A stretch of DNA of 64,000 nucleotides from DAOPZJ01 sp964587625 (GCA_964587625.1 CAZPLU010000002.1:55414-119413); one strand, 5' to 3'. Counted from the first letter of the stretch, positions 54,264 through 63,968 are shown. Program-made: numbers and translations. Notes: generated by a model not told the origin, from the letters alone.

Positions 54264-55091
54264 TCATCTCAAAATCACCGACGGCAAAACGGCGTTCAGC
54301 CAGATCACGCCCGCCGTGACCGCCGCCGTGAACAGCGCGGCATAAACGTCGAGTGAGGTGGCCTTCATCTGTTTTAAACGCGTTCTGCCTTTCCCGCCGG
54401 TATAGCAGCGGCATTCCATCGCCAAGGCAAGTTCGTCGGCCCGCTTGAACGCCGACACGAACAACGGCACCAAAATCGGGATCAGCGCCCTCGCCCGTTT
54501 CAGCGGCCCGCCGCTCTCGAGGTCCGCGCCGCGCGCCTTTTGGGCGTTCATGATCTTTTCGGTCTCGTCGATTAAAGTCGGTATAAAACGCAGGGCAATC
54601 GTCATCATCATCGCGATGTCGTGTACGGGGACTTTGACCCACGACAGCGGCTTCATCAATCGTTCAAGCGCGTCGGTCAGCACGATCGGGGAGGTTGTGA
54701 AAGTCAAAAGAGAGCCGCCCAGCAGCATGAAGATAATGCGCAGCGCCATCATCGCGCTGAGCATAATCCCCTCTTTGGTGATCTTCAGCACCCAAAATTC
54801 CCATAAAATTTGCCCGTCGACATAAAACATATTCAAAATCACCGTGAAGAGGATGAACGGCAGCAAGGGCTTGAAGCTGCGGATTAACAGTTTTGAGGGG
54901 ATGCGCGAGGCGGCGGACGCCCCGACCAGCAAAACCGCCACAAGCCCCATAGAAGCGAAATTTTTCGCCAAAAAAACCAGCACCGTAAACGTGATGATCA
55001 GCACGGTTTTGAAACGCGCGTCGAGCTTGTGGATAAACGATTTTCCCGGGACGAACTGGCCGAGGGTGATGTCTCTAAGCACGCTTTCCAC
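54264..55091 (-). CDS. ecfT: ECF transporter transmembrane subunit
   Basis: 275 residues, five to six membrane helices and the two cytoplasmic coupling helices: QKARGADLESGG (first ARG motif) and AMECRCYTGGKGRTRLK (second, with Cys at the usual Ala). These contact EcfA1 and EcfA2 in energy-coupling-factor vitamin or metal uptake. No S component is in the window, so it probably serves several S proteins. Overlaps ecfA2 by 17 bases. Confidence 0.9.
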   Translation of the reverse strand: MESVLRDITLGQFVPGKSFIHKLDARFKTVLIITFTVLVFLAKNFASMGLVAVLLVGASAASRIPSKLLIRSFKPLLPFILFTVILNMFYVDGQILWEFWVLKITKEGIMLSAMMALRIIFMLLGGSLLTFTTSPIVLTDALERLMKPLSWVKVPVHDIAMMMTIALRFIPTLIDETEKIMNAQKARGADLESGGPLKRARALIPILVPLFVSAFKRADELALAMECRCYTGGKGRTRLKQMKATSLDVYAALFTAAVTAGVIWLNAVLPSVILR

Positions 55092-55938
55092 CTCCCATCA
55101 AACGGAGGATTTCATTCTTGGCGGCCTCGAGCGTATAGGCGGAGCAATCGGCGTCATAGCCCATCTCGCGCAGTTTCAACAGCACTTTCGTGATCTCGGG
55201 GATATCCAAACCGGTGTCGCGCAATAAATCCGCGCGCGCAAAAACGGCTTTGGTGCTGTCGTGCAAAAGCACCCCGCCCTTTTCGAGCACCAGCACTTTT
55301 TCGCAGTATTTGGCGATCTCCTCCATCGAGTGGCTGACCAGCACCACCGTCGAACCGGTCTGTTCGCGGTAATTTTTGATTTGTCCAAGGATTTTTTCTC
55401 TTCCGCCGGGATCGAGACCCGCCGCCGGTTCGTCTAAAATCAAAACCTTGGGCTCCATCGCGATCACGCCCGCGATCGCCGCGCGGCGTTTTTGACCGCC
55501 GGATAAATCAAACGGCGATCGTTCGAGCAGTTCTTCGCGCAGACCGCAAAACTGCGCCGCGCGGTGAACCCTGCGGCCGATCTCGTCGGGTTTTAATCCC
55601 ATATTTTTCGGGCCGAACGCGATGTCTTTATAGACCGTCTCCTCGAAAAGCTGGTATTCGGGGTATTGAAAGACCATGCCGACCGCGAATCGCAGCTCGT
55701 GGAGTTTATAACCCTTGGCCCGGATGTTTTCGCCGTTAAAAAAAATTTCGCCGCTCGTGGGCTTCAAAAGGCCGTTCAGCATCTGCATCAGCGTCGACTT
55801 GCCGCTGCCCGTGTGCCCGATCACGCCTAAAAATTCGCCCTCCTCCACGTCGAAGCCGGCCCCGTCGAGCGCAACTTGCGCGAACGGCGTACCGGGGCTG
55901 TAGATATGGGTGATATCCTTGACGCGGATGATCGGCAT
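55075..55938 (-). CDS. ecfA2: ECF transporter ATPase EcfA2
   Basis: 287 residues: Walker A GHTGSGKST, Q-loop FQYPEYQLFEETVYKDIAFG, signature DLSGGQKRRAAIAGVIA, Walker B VLILDEPAAGLD. The FQYPEYQLFEETV sequence marks EcfA2 (EcfA'). Pairs with EcfA1 and EcfT. Confidence 0.93.
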   Translation of the reverse strand: MPIIRVKDITHIYSPGTPFAQVALDGAGFDVEEGEFLGVIGHTGSGKSTLMQMLNGLLKPTSGEIFFNGENIRAKGYKLHELRFAVGMVFQYPEYQLFEETVYKDIAFGPKNMGLKPDEIGRRVHRAAQFCGLREELLERSPFDLSGGQKRRAAIAGVIAMEPKVLILDEPAAGLDPGGREKILGQIKNYREQTGSTVVLVSHSMEEIAKYCEKVLVLEKGGVLLHDSTKAVFARADLLRDTGLDIPEITKVLLKLREMGYDADCSAYTLEAAKNEILRLMGGGKRA

Positions 55939-55973
55939 TTTTTATTTCCTTTCGTAAAATCCGAGTATGATCC

Positions 55974-56810
55974 TTATGATGTACTCTTTATGAACTTCGC
56001 GATCTCCTCGGCGCATTCGGCCGCATCCAGCACCGTTTTTTGAATCGGCAGACCGGATTTTTTCAGTTCCTCGGCGAGCTTTGCGGCGGTGGGGATATCC
56101 AATCCCAATCCGCGCAAAAAATCGGCCTCGGCAAACAGCGTTCGCGGGGGGCAGTCACGCGCCAAAGCACCCCTGTCCATCACCAGCACCCGGTCGGCCT
56201 TGACGGCTTCGTCCATATAGTGGGTCACGAACACCACCGTGATACCCGAGGCGTTCAGCCGTTTGACGGTTGTCATAACCTCTTTTCGGCCCTTGGGGTC
56301 GAGCATGGCGGTCGGTTCGTCCAAAACCAAAATCTTGGGGTTCATCGCGAGGATGCCCGCGATGGCGACCCGCTGCTTCTGTCCGCCCGAGAGTTTATAG
56401 GGCGGCCGGTCGGCGTATTCGCGCATCCCGACCTCATCGAGCGCCGCGTCGACGCGCTTTCGGATTTCGGCGGGCGGCACGCCGAGGTTTTCGGGTGCGA
56501 AAGCCGTGTCCTCCTCGACGCTGGTCGCCACGATCTGGTTGTCGGGGTTTTGGAACACCATGCCCGCGTTTTTGCGGATTTCGTTGGTTTGTCTTTCGTC
56601 GGCGGTGTCCATTCCGAACACGCTCACCCGCCCCGCCGTCGGCGTCAAAATGGCGTTGATCAGCTTGGCAAGCGTCGATTTTCCGCTGCCGTTGTGCCCG
56701 AGCACCGCGACAAATTCCCCCTCGCAAATTTTCAGCGAGAGGTCTTTTATCACCGGTTCGCCCGGGTCGTATTCAAAATCGACATGGTCAAATACAATCG
56801 CTTCGTCCAT
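55974..56810 (-). CDS. ecfA1: ECF transporter ATPase EcfA1
   Basis: 278 residues: Walker A GHNGSGKST, Q-loop VFQNPDNQIVATSVEEDTAF, signature KLSGGQKQRVAIAGILA, Walker B ILVLDEPTAMLD. FQNPDNQIV is typical of EcfA1. Its ATG abuts the stop of the methyltransferase gene. Confidence 0.93.
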   Translation of the reverse strand: MDEAIVFDHVDFEYDPGEPVIKDLSLKICEGEFVAVLGHNGSGKSTLAKLINAILTPTAGRVSVFGMDTADERQTNEIRKNAGMVFQNPDNQIVATSVEEDTAFAPENLGVPPAEIRKRVDAALDEVGMREYADRPPYKLSGGQKQRVAIAGILAMNPKILVLDEPTAMLDPKGRKEVMTTVKRLNASGITVVFVTHYMDEAVKADRVLVMDRGALARDCPPRTLFAEADFLRGLGLDIPTAAKLAEELKKSGLPIQKTVLDAAECAEEIAKFIKSTS

Positions 56811-57677
56811 CTATCTTGCCGTCCATATCGCCGTGCCGCCGCAGGGCAGAATCAATCCCGTGCTCTCCACGGGCAGGCCGATTTCGTCGGCGGAAACGCT
56901 CCCGCCGCGCTTTTTTGCAACCTCAACGCCGAGCAGATAGGCCACCGCAGAGGGAGCCAGCCCGGTCGTGTAGGAGTTTATCATAACAAATTCCGCGTCG
57001 TCTGCCAAGAGGTTCGCGCAGGCGGCCGTAAATTCGTGTATTTTTGACTCCAACTGCCAAACCTCGCCGCCCGGGCCGCGCCCGTAGGACGGCGGATCCA
57101 TGATGACGCCGCGATATTTGTTGCCCCGCCGGACTTCGCGCTCGACGAATTTCAAACAATCGTCGACAATCCAGCGGCATTTGGCATCGGCAAGCCCCGA
57201 AATTTCGGCGTTCTCCCTGCCCCACGCCACCATGCCCTTGGAGGCGTCGACATGCACAACCTCCGCGCCCCCGGCCAAACACGCCAGCGTCGCCCCGCCG
57301 GTATAGGCGAACAGATTCAGCACCGGAAAAGGTTTATTCGATTCAGTGATGAGTTTTCGTGTCAGATCCCAGTTGACCGCCTGCTCGGGAAACACGCCGG
57401 TGTGCTTGAAGCCCATCGGTTTGAGGTTGAATTTCAAATCTTTATAACGCATTTGCCACACATCGGGCACTTTTGCGCGTATTTCCCACGCGCCCCCGCC
57501 GGTATTGGAACGCACATAGCGCGCCGCCGCCGTCTTCCAGCGCGGGTCGGTTTTCGGCGTGTTCCAAAGCACCTGCGGGTCGGGCCGGATCAAGACAACC
57601 CCGTTCCAGTCCTCGAGGCGCTCGCCGCCCGACGCGTCGAGCAGTTTGTATTCGGTGTGTCCGTTGGCGGCTCTCAT
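56811..57677 (-). CDS. Class I SAM-dependent methyltransferase, RlmI/RlmK-like
   Basis: 288 residues. SAM motif VLNLFAYTGGATLACLAGG followed by VHVDASKGMVAWGRENAEIS and catalytic VIMDPPSYGRG, all as in RlmI/RlmK (23S rRNA m5C/m7G) methyltransferases. The N-terminal PUA domain of RlmI is absent and the front part is a shorter beta domain. The ATG overlaps the ruvB stop (ATGA). Confidence 0.8.
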   Translation of the reverse strand: MRAANGHTEYKLLDASGGERLEDWNGVVLIRPDPQVLWNTPKTDPRWKTAAARYVRSNTGGGAWEIRAKVPDVWQMRYKDLKFNLKPMGFKHTGVFPEQAVNWDLTRKLITESNKPFPVLNLFAYTGGATLACLAGGAEVVHVDASKGMVAWGRENAEISGLADAKCRWIVDDCLKFVEREVRRGNKYRGVIMDPPSYGRGPGGEVWQLESKIHEFTAACANLLADDAEFVMINSYTTGLAPSAVAYLLGVEVAKKRGGSVSADEIGLPVESTGLILPCGGTAIWTAR

Positions 57678-58717
57678 AAAAATGTCTGCTGGCCGGGCAT
57701 CGAAACGCCGAGATGGCGGCAGGCCGCCGGGGTGATGCACCTGCCGCGCGGGGTGCGCGACAAAAATCCGATCTGCATCAGATAGGGCTCGTAGACATCC
57801 TCGAGCGTGATGGACTCCTCGCCGACCGCCGCCGCCAGCGTCTCAAGGCCGACCGGACCGCCGCCGTAGGATTTTACGATCATCGAGAGCATCCTGCGGT
57901 CGATCGCGTCCAAGCCCAGCTCGTCGATCTCAAGCCGCAAAAGCGCCATGTCGGCGAGTTTTTTGTCGATCACGCCCTCGCCCTCGACCTCCGCGAAGTC
58001 GCGCAGGCGTTTTAACAATCGGTTTGCGATACGGGGCGTCCCGCGGCTTCTCCCCGCGATTTCAATCGCCCCGCTGCGGTCGCAGGGGATGCCCAGAATC
58101 CCGGCGCTGCGGCTGACGATGGCGCAGAGTTCATCTTTTGTATACAGCTCAAGGCGCAGGTTGATGCCGAAGCGGTCGCGCAGCGGCGAGGTCAGCTGCC
58201 CCGCTCTCGTGGTCGCGCCGATCAGCGTGAATTTTTGCAGATCGACCCGGATGGAACGCGCCGCCGGGCCTTTGCCGATGATGATGTCCAGCCCGTAGTC
58301 CTCCATCGCGGGGTATAAAATTTCCTCGACAGTGCGCGACAGCCGGTGGATTTCGTCGATGAACAGCACATCGCCCGCCGCGAGATTGGTCAGCAGCGCC
58401 GCCAAATCGCCCGGGCGCTCGATGGCGGGGCCCGAAGTCACGCGGATGTTGACCCCCAATTCGTTTGCGATGATGCAGGCCAGTGTCGTCTTGCCGAGCC
58501 CCGGGGGTCCGTATAACAGGCAGTGGTCGAGCGGCTCGCCGCGCTTTTTGGCCGCTTCGATAAAGACCGCCAAATTATCCTTCGCAGTGGTTTGGCCTAC
58601 GTATTCGAGCAGCGTCTTCGGTCGTAATCGATTATCGTTGTCGGTTTCCTCGCCCTGGCTGACCGGGCTGACGAATCGGTCTTCGTATTCGGTTTCAAAG
58701 TTGTCGTTGAAGGGCAT
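57674..58717 (-). CDS. ruvB: Holliday junction branch-migration helicase RuvB
   Basis: 347 residues: Walker A YGPPGLGKTTLA, Walker B VLFIDEIHRLSR, sensor 1 GATTRAGQLTSPLRDRFGI, sensor 2 RGTPRIANRLLKRLRDFAEV and the C-terminal winged helix ending QIGFLSRTPRGR. Hexameric motor for branch migration with RuvA. Third of ruvC-ruvA-ruvB in order. Confidence 0.97.
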   Translation of the reverse strand: MPFNDNFETEYEDRFVSPVSQGEETDNDNRLRPKTLLEYVGQTTAKDNLAVFIEAAKKRGEPLDHCLLYGPPGLGKTTLACIIANELGVNIRVTSGPAIERPGDLAALLTNLAAGDVLFIDEIHRLSRTVEEILYPAMEDYGLDIIIGKGPAARSIRVDLQKFTLIGATTRAGQLTSPLRDRFGINLRLELYTKDELCAIVSRSAGILGIPCDRSGAIEIAGRSRGTPRIANRLLKRLRDFAEVEGEGVIDKKLADMALLRLEIDELGLDAIDRRMLSMIVKSYGGGPVGLETLAAAVGEESITLEDVYEPYLMQIGFLSRTPRGRCITPAACRHLGVSMPGQQTFL

Positions 58718-58743
58718 TTATATGGCCGTCCTTTCGCAGCTCT

Positions 58744-58768
58744 AATTTGAAAATTTATTTTTCAAATT
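58744..58768. repeat. AT-rich palindrome between ruvA and ruvB
   Basis: Perfect 10-bp arms (AATTTGAAAA) around five bases, overlapping the ruvA stop. No T-run or GC stem, so a weak RNA hairpin at best. Confidence 0.5.
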
Positions 58769-59367
58769 TTAAATCTCCCGGAGAGTTCTTTCAAACCGTG
58801 GCGGATCATGTCCTCGACCGGCATATTCCGGTCATACTTCGCCACGGCCGCCGCCGCGTCGGTTCTGCCGTAACCGAGCGACACCAGCGCCGCGATGGCC
58901 TCTTCCATGGCGTTTCCGGTCTCGGCGGTGATGGCCTCGATCAGCTCCGCGTTTCCGCCGCCGACCCCGCCGACCTTGTCTTTGAGTTCCAACACGATGC
59001 GCTGGGCGGTTTTCTGGCCGATGCCCTGCGCCTTTTGCAAGCGCTTGTAATCCCCCGCCGCGACGCAGAGCGCGAACTTGTCGCTGTCCAATTCCGACAG
59101 CACCGAGAGCGCCGATTTCGCGCCGACGCCCGAGACGCCGATCAGCAGTTTGAAGCAGTCCAGCTCCGCGCGGTCGGCGAACCCGTATAAATCCAAAGCG
59201 TCTTCTTTGACACTCAAATGGGTGAATAAAAACACGTTTTCATCTATTTTCGGCAGCTTTTTAACCGTATTCAACGAACAGCGACACAAAAACCCCACGC
59301 CGCCGCAATCGATCACGGCACATGCGGTATCCTTATGGATTAAAGTTCCGTTGAGACAGTAAAACAT
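58762..59367 (-). CDS. ruvA: Holliday junction binding protein RuvA
   Basis: 201 residues. N-terminal OB domain (FYCLNGTLIHKD), two helix-hairpin-helix motifs (GVSGVGAKSALSVLS, GIGQKTAQRIVLELKDK) and the C-terminal RuvB-binding three-helix domain (AIAALVSLGYGRTDAAAAVA). Confidence 0.96.
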   Translation of the reverse strand: MFYCLNGTLIHKDTACAVIDCGGVGFLCRCSLNTVKKLPKIDENVFLFTHLSVKEDALDLYGFADRAELDCFKLLIGVSGVGAKSALSVLSELDSDKFALCVAAGDYKRLQKAQGIGQKTAQRIVLELKDKVGGVGGGNAELIEAITAETGNAMEEAIAALVSLGYGRTDAAAAVAKYDRNMPVEDMIRHGLKELSGRFKI

Positions 59368-59405
59368 CCGTGTTGATAGCCGTCCTTTCGCGGATTTTCC
59401 ATGAA

Positions 59406-59909
59406 TTACTTATGATTGCGATAAATTGCGGCAATGGCCGAGCCGGAGGAGTGGGCGTGACAGACGGCGATGGCCAGCGCGTCGGCGGCGTCGTCGGGTT
59501 TTGCGGCTTTTTCCATTCCTAAAATCATCCGCGTCATCTCCATGACCTGCGCCTTTTCGGCTTTCCCGTAGCCGGTGACCGACGATTTGACTTGTAATGG
59601 CGTGTATTCAAAAAGCGGAATTCCGTTCTTTTGCAGCGCCAGACAGATGACACCCCTCGCCTGCGCCACGGCGATGACGGTCTTGGAGTTGTTCGTGAAA
59701 AAGAGCTCCTCGACGGCGGCGCAGTCGGGCTGATATTTTTCGATCAGCGCCGTCAATTCGTCATAGATCATCTCCAGCCGCCGTTGCATCAAAACCCCCG
59801 GCGGCGTCAGCACCGCGCCGTAACCGACCAGACAAAATTTCGGATTGCAATAATCCACGATGCCGGTGCCGACGGTCGCATAACCCGGATCGATGCCCAA
59901 AATTCTCAT
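59406..59909 (-). CDS. ruvC: Holliday junction resolvase RuvC
   Basis: 167 residues. Catalytic acids in GIDPGYATVGTGIV (Asp 6/7), VEELFFTNNSKT (Glu) and PDDAADALAIAVCHA (Asp/Asp-His). The RNase H-like fold cuts four-way junctions. Its ATG overlaps the stop of the oligopeptidase gene. Confidence 0.96.
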   Translation of the reverse strand: MRILGIDPGYATVGTGIVDYCNPKFCLVGYGAVLTPPGVLMQRRLEMIYDELTALIEKYQPDCAAVEELFFTNNSKTVIAVAQARGVICLALQKNGIPLFEYTPLQVKSSVTGYGKAEKAQVMEMTRMILGMEKAAKPDDAADALAIAVCHAHSSGSAIAAIYRNHK

Positions 59910-61609
59910 TTCGCGTATTGCTTCTCGGCTTTGCCGATCTCATCCATCACGGCGTTGACGATCTTCTTGACGGTGCCCTCCTCAAAGGGGTTGGACAATC
60001 CGACCAGTTTCAGCAGTTCGAAATAGCCCCTGCTGCCGCCGGCTTTGCACAGGTTGAGATAGCTCTCCCAAGCGGCTTTGCGGTCGGAGAGCATCTTTTG
60101 ATAAAACTCGAACGCGCCCATCGCGGCCAGCGCGTAGTCAATATAATAAAACGGGTAGAGGAAGATGTGCTGTTTTTGCATCCAAAAGCCGCCCTCTTTC
60201 AAAAAGTCAAAGCCGTCGTAGTCGCGCCACGGCAGATATTTTTGCTCGAGCTCGCGCCAAATTTTCCGGCGGCTTTTGGCATCGGTTTTGTCGGCTTCAA
60301 AAACCCGGTGCTGGAACTCGTCGACGCAGACGATATACGGAATCACCATCAGCGCATGACTGAGATGGGCAAATCGGTATTTATCGGCATTTTCGCCGAA
60401 GAAGCGCTCCATCCACGGATAGGTGAAGTGTTCCATCGACATCGAATGGATCTCGTTGATTTCGCTGGTGGAGGTGTAATAGGCCGGGATCGGCTGGCAG
60501 CGGGAGGCGAGATAGCCCTCGAACGCGTGGCCTGCCTCATGCGTCAGCACGTCGACGTCGGCCGAGGTGCCGTTGAAATTCGAGAAGATAAACGGGGCTT
60601 TGTACTTGGACAATGACGTGCAGTAACCGCCCAAATGCTTACCGGGTCTTGTCTTGAGGTCAAACAACTCGTACTCGACCATAAAATCAAAAAATTCGCC
60701 GCTCTCGGGGCTGAGTTCGTGGTACATATTTTGGGCTTTTTCGACCAGTTCTTCGGCGGTTCCGACGGGGTTCGGGTTGCCGTCGGGGAAGAAAAAGGTC
60801 TCGTCGTAATAGTTCAGTTTATCGACGCCGATGCGCTCCGCCTGCTTTTTGCGCAGCTGTTCGCAGGCGGGTACAAGGTATTTGACCACCTGTTCGCGGA
60901 ATTTCGCCACATCGTCCCGGGTATAATCGACGCGGTGTTTACCGAGATAGGCCATCTCGATGTAGTCGTTCAATTTGAGCTTTTTGGCCATCTTTTTGCG
61001 CAGTTTGACCAGTTTATCATAAAGTTTATCCAATTTCGGCGCAGCATTTTTGTATAGAGTCCCCCAGGCCAAAAACGCCTCTTTGCGTTCCTCGCGATCG
61101 TCGTTCTCCATTTGTTTCAGCAGGCCGTAAAAATTGCACCTTTCGCCGCGGAAATCCACGCCGCAGGCCGCCGCGGTCTTTTTGTATTCGTTGCAGAGCA
61201 TGCTCTCGCGTATCGTGTTGAACACGATCTTTTTATTCGCCAATTTCAAGTCGATCTCGGGGTCGGAAAACATGTGGGCGCCGAATTCTTTTTCAAAGTC
61301 GGGTCTGAATGGGGAGCCGAGCAGCGCGGTCAGCATCTTTTTTTGCATCGGAATCAGCGTGGATGCGGCGCGGTTCAAAAATTTCATCTCGCCGTCGTAA
61401 AACGCGTCGGCGGTGTTCATCGTGTTGCGCACGCTGGCGAGGACGAAGGTCGTGGACAGCTCGGCGTCGATTTCGTCGATTTTCAGATAGGCGTCTTTGG
61501 CACACGCGTAATCGGGCGCTTTTTTGAAGTCCCTCAACAACACGGCGTAATCTCTCTTGGTCTGTTTGATTGAAGGACGTTTGTATTCCAACTCGCTGAA
61601 CTTTTGCAT
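59906..61609 (-). CDS. M3-family oligoendopeptidase (PepF-like)
   Basis: 567 residues. Zinc site THEAGHAFEGYLAS (HEXXH) followed by EINEIHSMSMEHFTYPW supplying the third ligand Glu, typical of the M3 family. Cytosolic, degrades short peptides. ATG 61609 with AAAGGCGGG. Own promoter upstream. First gene of the ruv transcript. Confidence 0.9.
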   Translation of the reverse strand: MQKFSELEYKRPSIKQTKRDYAVLLRDFKKAPDYACAKDAYLKIDEIDAELSTTFVLASVRNTMNTADAFYDGEMKFLNRAASTLIPMQKKMLTALLGSPFRPDFEKEFGAHMFSDPEIDLKLANKKIVFNTIRESMLCNEYKKTAAACGVDFRGERCNFYGLLKQMENDDREERKEAFLAWGTLYKNAAPKLDKLYDKLVKLRKKMAKKLKLNDYIEMAYLGKHRVDYTRDDVAKFREQVVKYLVPACEQLRKKQAERIGVDKLNYYDETFFFPDGNPNPVGTAEELVEKAQNMYHELSPESGEFFDFMVEYELFDLKTRPGKHLGGYCTSLSKYKAPFIFSNFNGTSADVDVLTHEAGHAFEGYLASRCQPIPAYYTSTSEINEIHSMSMEHFTYPWMERFFGENADKYRFAHLSHALMVIPYIVCVDEFQHRVFEADKTDAKSRRKIWRELEQKYLPWRDYDGFDFLKEGGFWMQKQHIFLYPFYYIDYALAAMGAFEFYQKMLSDRKAAWESYLNLCKAGGSRGYFELLKLVGLSNPFEEGTVKKIVNAVMDEIGKAEKQYAK

Positions 61610-61643
61610 CGACGCCGCCCGCCTTTCCGAATATATTTTCACA

Positions 61644-61672
61644 ATTATACCATGATCCCCCCGTTGTGTAAA
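61644..61672 (-). promoter_or_regulatory. Promoter of the oligopeptidase-ruvCAB transcript
   Basis: Reverse-strand TTTACA (61667-61672), 17 bp, TATAAT (61644-61649), about 35 bp before the ATG. No SOS box was seen. Confidence 0.75.
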
Positions 61673-61744
61673 GGCGGACGGGCAAGAACCCGCAGTCAAA
61701 CGCGAAAAAATCCACAGGTTTATAGGTCTCGCGGCGCGCATTAC

Positions 61745-63037
61745 TTAATCGTGCAAGCCGAACGCCGTTTTTAAATCCTCGACTTCCTTTTCGGTGATAT
61801 GCATAATTTTGCCGATCTCGCGTGAGGCGATGATCGAGGCGGCGGTGGCCTCGGCGACTTCGAGGCGGTCAAAGGCCTGCAGCAGCGTCCCGCCGGTCAC
61901 GACGACGCAGTCGTTTTGGAAGATCAGCGCCGGAACGCGGTCGTTAAACTTTTTCGAGGTCTGCTCAGGCCTGCCGAAAATACTCTCATACGGTTCTTTT
62001 GCGATCTCGCGCAGCAGGATATAGCTCTCGGGGATCGTGCGCGGGTCGAATTTGGCGTCGGTCACGGCAAACGCCATGACGTGCATCGGGTGAGCCAGCA
62101 GCACGGCGTTGATGCCGGGGTGGTTTTGATAGACCTGCTCGTGGAATCGGACGGCGCGGGACGGGGTCTTGCCCTGCTCCTTCATGCCGTTCTTGATGCG
62201 CACCAGGTCCTCCACTTGCAAATACGCCCGGTCGCGCCCGAACGGCGTGATGACGAACGAGCCGTCCGAGAGCCGCACCGAATAGGTCCCGTGCGTGGCG
62301 TTAAACAGCCCCTGCCGGTATGAACGATGAATCAATGTGATCATATCCCGCCGAGCCGCCTGTTCTTCGGGGGCGTAGGAATGGGGGACAAAATCGTCCA
62401 TCGCCTCGTGGTATTTTGTATCCGAAATCGCGATATCCCCGGGGGTCAGCGAACGGGGCTTTCCGATCTTGTTGGCCAATATCTCGAGGTTCGCGCTGTA
62501 TTCAAGCGTCTCGAACTTCATAAACGCCTTGAACAAATCCCGCGCGCCGATCACGACGCCGTGGTTTTCGAGCAGCACGATATCGGTGCCGTCTCCAAAT
62601 CCTTGGGCGATGTTTTCGCCGAGCTCTGCGCTCCCGGGCAGCGCGTATTTCGCCATCGTAATGCCGCCGCAGGCCTTGCTGACAGACGGAATCAAAAAGA
62701 TATCCGGCAGTTTGCGGGTGATTGAAAAGGCGACCAGCCCCGGCGGATGCGCGTGCAAGACCGCGTTCAGGTCGGGGCGTTTTTGATAGACAGACGCGTG
62801 AAACGGCAGCTCGGACGAGGGTTTATGCGGGCCGATGCAGGCGCCGTCGGGCTTGACGCGGATGATGTCGGCGCGGGAAAGCGTCCCCTTGTCGACGCCT
62901 GCGGGCGTAATCCAGACGTCGCCGTTTTCGTCGCGGATCGACAGGTTGCCGCCCGAGGTGGTGGTCAGGCCGCGCTCGTAGATGCGGCTCATGAACATCA
63001 CGAGCTGGTCGGCGGGGTGCATATATTCAATCTTCAT
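61745..63037 (-). CDS. Tandem class II aldolase/adducin domain protein
   Basis: 430 residues, two copies of the ~200-residue class II aldolase (FucA/AraD) domain. The N-terminal copy keeps SGGNLSIRD, PSSELPFHASVY, zinc histidines HAHPPG and late LLENHGVVI. In the C-terminal copy THGTYSVR, LLAHPMHV and IFQNDCVVV show a partial loss (NDC instead of NHG). So perhaps one active and one structural domain. Substrate may be a sugar phosphate such as fuculose- or ribulose-phosphate. ATG 63037 with AAGGAAGG. Confidence 0.8.
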   Translation of the reverse strand: MKIEYMHPADQLVMFMSRIYERGLTTTSGGNLSIRDENGDVWITPAGVDKGTLSRADIIRVKPDGACIGPHKPSSELPFHASVYQKRPDLNAVLHAHPPGLVAFSITRKLPDIFLIPSVSKACGGITMAKYALPGSAELGENIAQGFGDGTDIVLLENHGVVIGARDLFKAFMKFETLEYSANLEILANKIGKPRSLTPGDIAISDTKYHEAMDDFVPHSYAPEEQAARRDMITLIHRSYRQGLFNATHGTYSVRLSDGSFVITPFGRDRAYLQVEDLVRIKNGMKEQGKTPSRAVRFHEQVYQNHPGINAVLLAHPMHVMAFAVTDAKFDPRTIPESYILLREIAKEPYESIFGRPEQTSKKFNDRVPALIFQNDCVVVTGGTLLQAFDRLEVAEATAASIIASREIGKIMHITEKEVEDLKTAFGLHD

Positions 63038-63068
63038 AAAATTTGTAACCTTCCTTCCAAAAACGTCG

Positions 63069-63121
63069 AGAAGAGTACCCTTCTCTTTCCTGATTATACC
63101 GTAAAACAGCGTTTTTTTCAA
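63069..63121 (-). promoter_or_regulatory. Promoter and dyad of the aldolase gene
   Basis: Reverse-strand TTGAAA (63116-63121), 17 bp, TATAAT (63093-63098). A dyad GAGAAG-N6-CTTCTC (63069-63086) lies at the transcription start, a possible operator. Confidence 0.7.
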
Positions 63122-63318
63122 TCGTGGGAAGTGCCGAAATATCCCTTTGGGCAGCGCGGAAATATGTTTGTTTTACCGTTCGCGCCGAAAACGCGGCCGT
63201 TCGCGTAAAAACGCGTTAACGGCTCTTTATCCGTGTATGATTAAATTGCAAGAAGACGCTCACACAATTCTCACATCGAAGCGGTAATATTTAACACACT
63301 GCACGGCGAGGTATGTAA

Positions 63319-63960
63319 ATGAAAATTATATCGGATGAAACGATCTTCAAATCCTCCTATTTTAAAAATATCTGCCCCGGCTACGAACAGTTTTTCGAAC
63401 CCGAAAAGTTGTTTTCACGGCTGACCGACGATCCGCTTGAGATCAAACGGCGGCAGGATATCCTGTGCGATTTGTTCGACAATCCCGTTTTATTTGAAGA
63501 CCTCTGTTTTTTTTCGGAAGCGATTATGCAGTTCAAAAGCGCTTTCGATGATATGCCCAACCATGACTTGGGTGATTTCCGGCTTAATCTGGCGTGTTTC
63601 GGAGATGCAGACGGCGCAGTCGGCTTACTTGACCTGTTTCTGCAGACCGCTCATTTTACGCAGCGGTATTCATGGCTGAGCGGTTTTGCAAAAGGTGTAA
63701 ACAAGCTTAATCAAACCCACTGCGCCGAAAAGCTGATTGCCCGATGGAAAGAGATTTTTGTTCCCGAAGAGCATATGCATTCCTGCGATTTCGGTTTTAA
63801 TTTTGACGACATCCTGTGGCCTGTAAATTATAAACTGCTCGCCATGCGCAAAGAGGAAAGCACGAAGAAAAATACACCGTATCAAATACAACAGATAAAA
63901 ATTCCGTTAAGTCAACTTATCCCTCTGACTTTAAACGGCCTCGTAAGGCTCTTTTCCTAA
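63319..63960 (+). CDS. MutS-core-like protein without ATPase domain
   Basis: 213 residues. EPEKLFSRLTDDPLEIKRRQ and LCDLFDNPVLFEDL resemble the core/lever region of MutS-family proteins (recognition of ...EIxxRQD..). The protein ends in KIPLSQLIPLTLNGLVRLF, with no P-loop. It may be an N-terminal accessory protein of a split MutS-like system, with an ATPase encoded downstream. No strong RBS beyond GGCGAGG. The 281-bp region before it holds the aldolase promoter and no gene. Confidence 0.4.
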   Translation: MKIISDETIFKSSYFKNICPGYEQFFEPEKLFSRLTDDPLEIKRRQDILCDLFDNPVLFEDLCFFSEAIMQFKSAFDDMPNHDLGDFRLNLACFGDADGAVGLLDLFLQTAHFTQRYSWLSGFAKGVNKLNQTHCAEKLIARWKEIFVPEEHMHSCDFGFNFDDILWPVNYKLLAMRKEESTKKNTPYQIQQIKIPLSQLIPLTLNGLVRLFS

Positions 63961-63968
63961 AACCGTGA

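Noticed and set aside
59406..61672. LexA/SOS control of ruvCAB
   Set aside because: No Gram-positive SOS box (CGAAC-N4-GTTCG type) was seen upstream; the transcript seems to start before the oligopeptidase gene.
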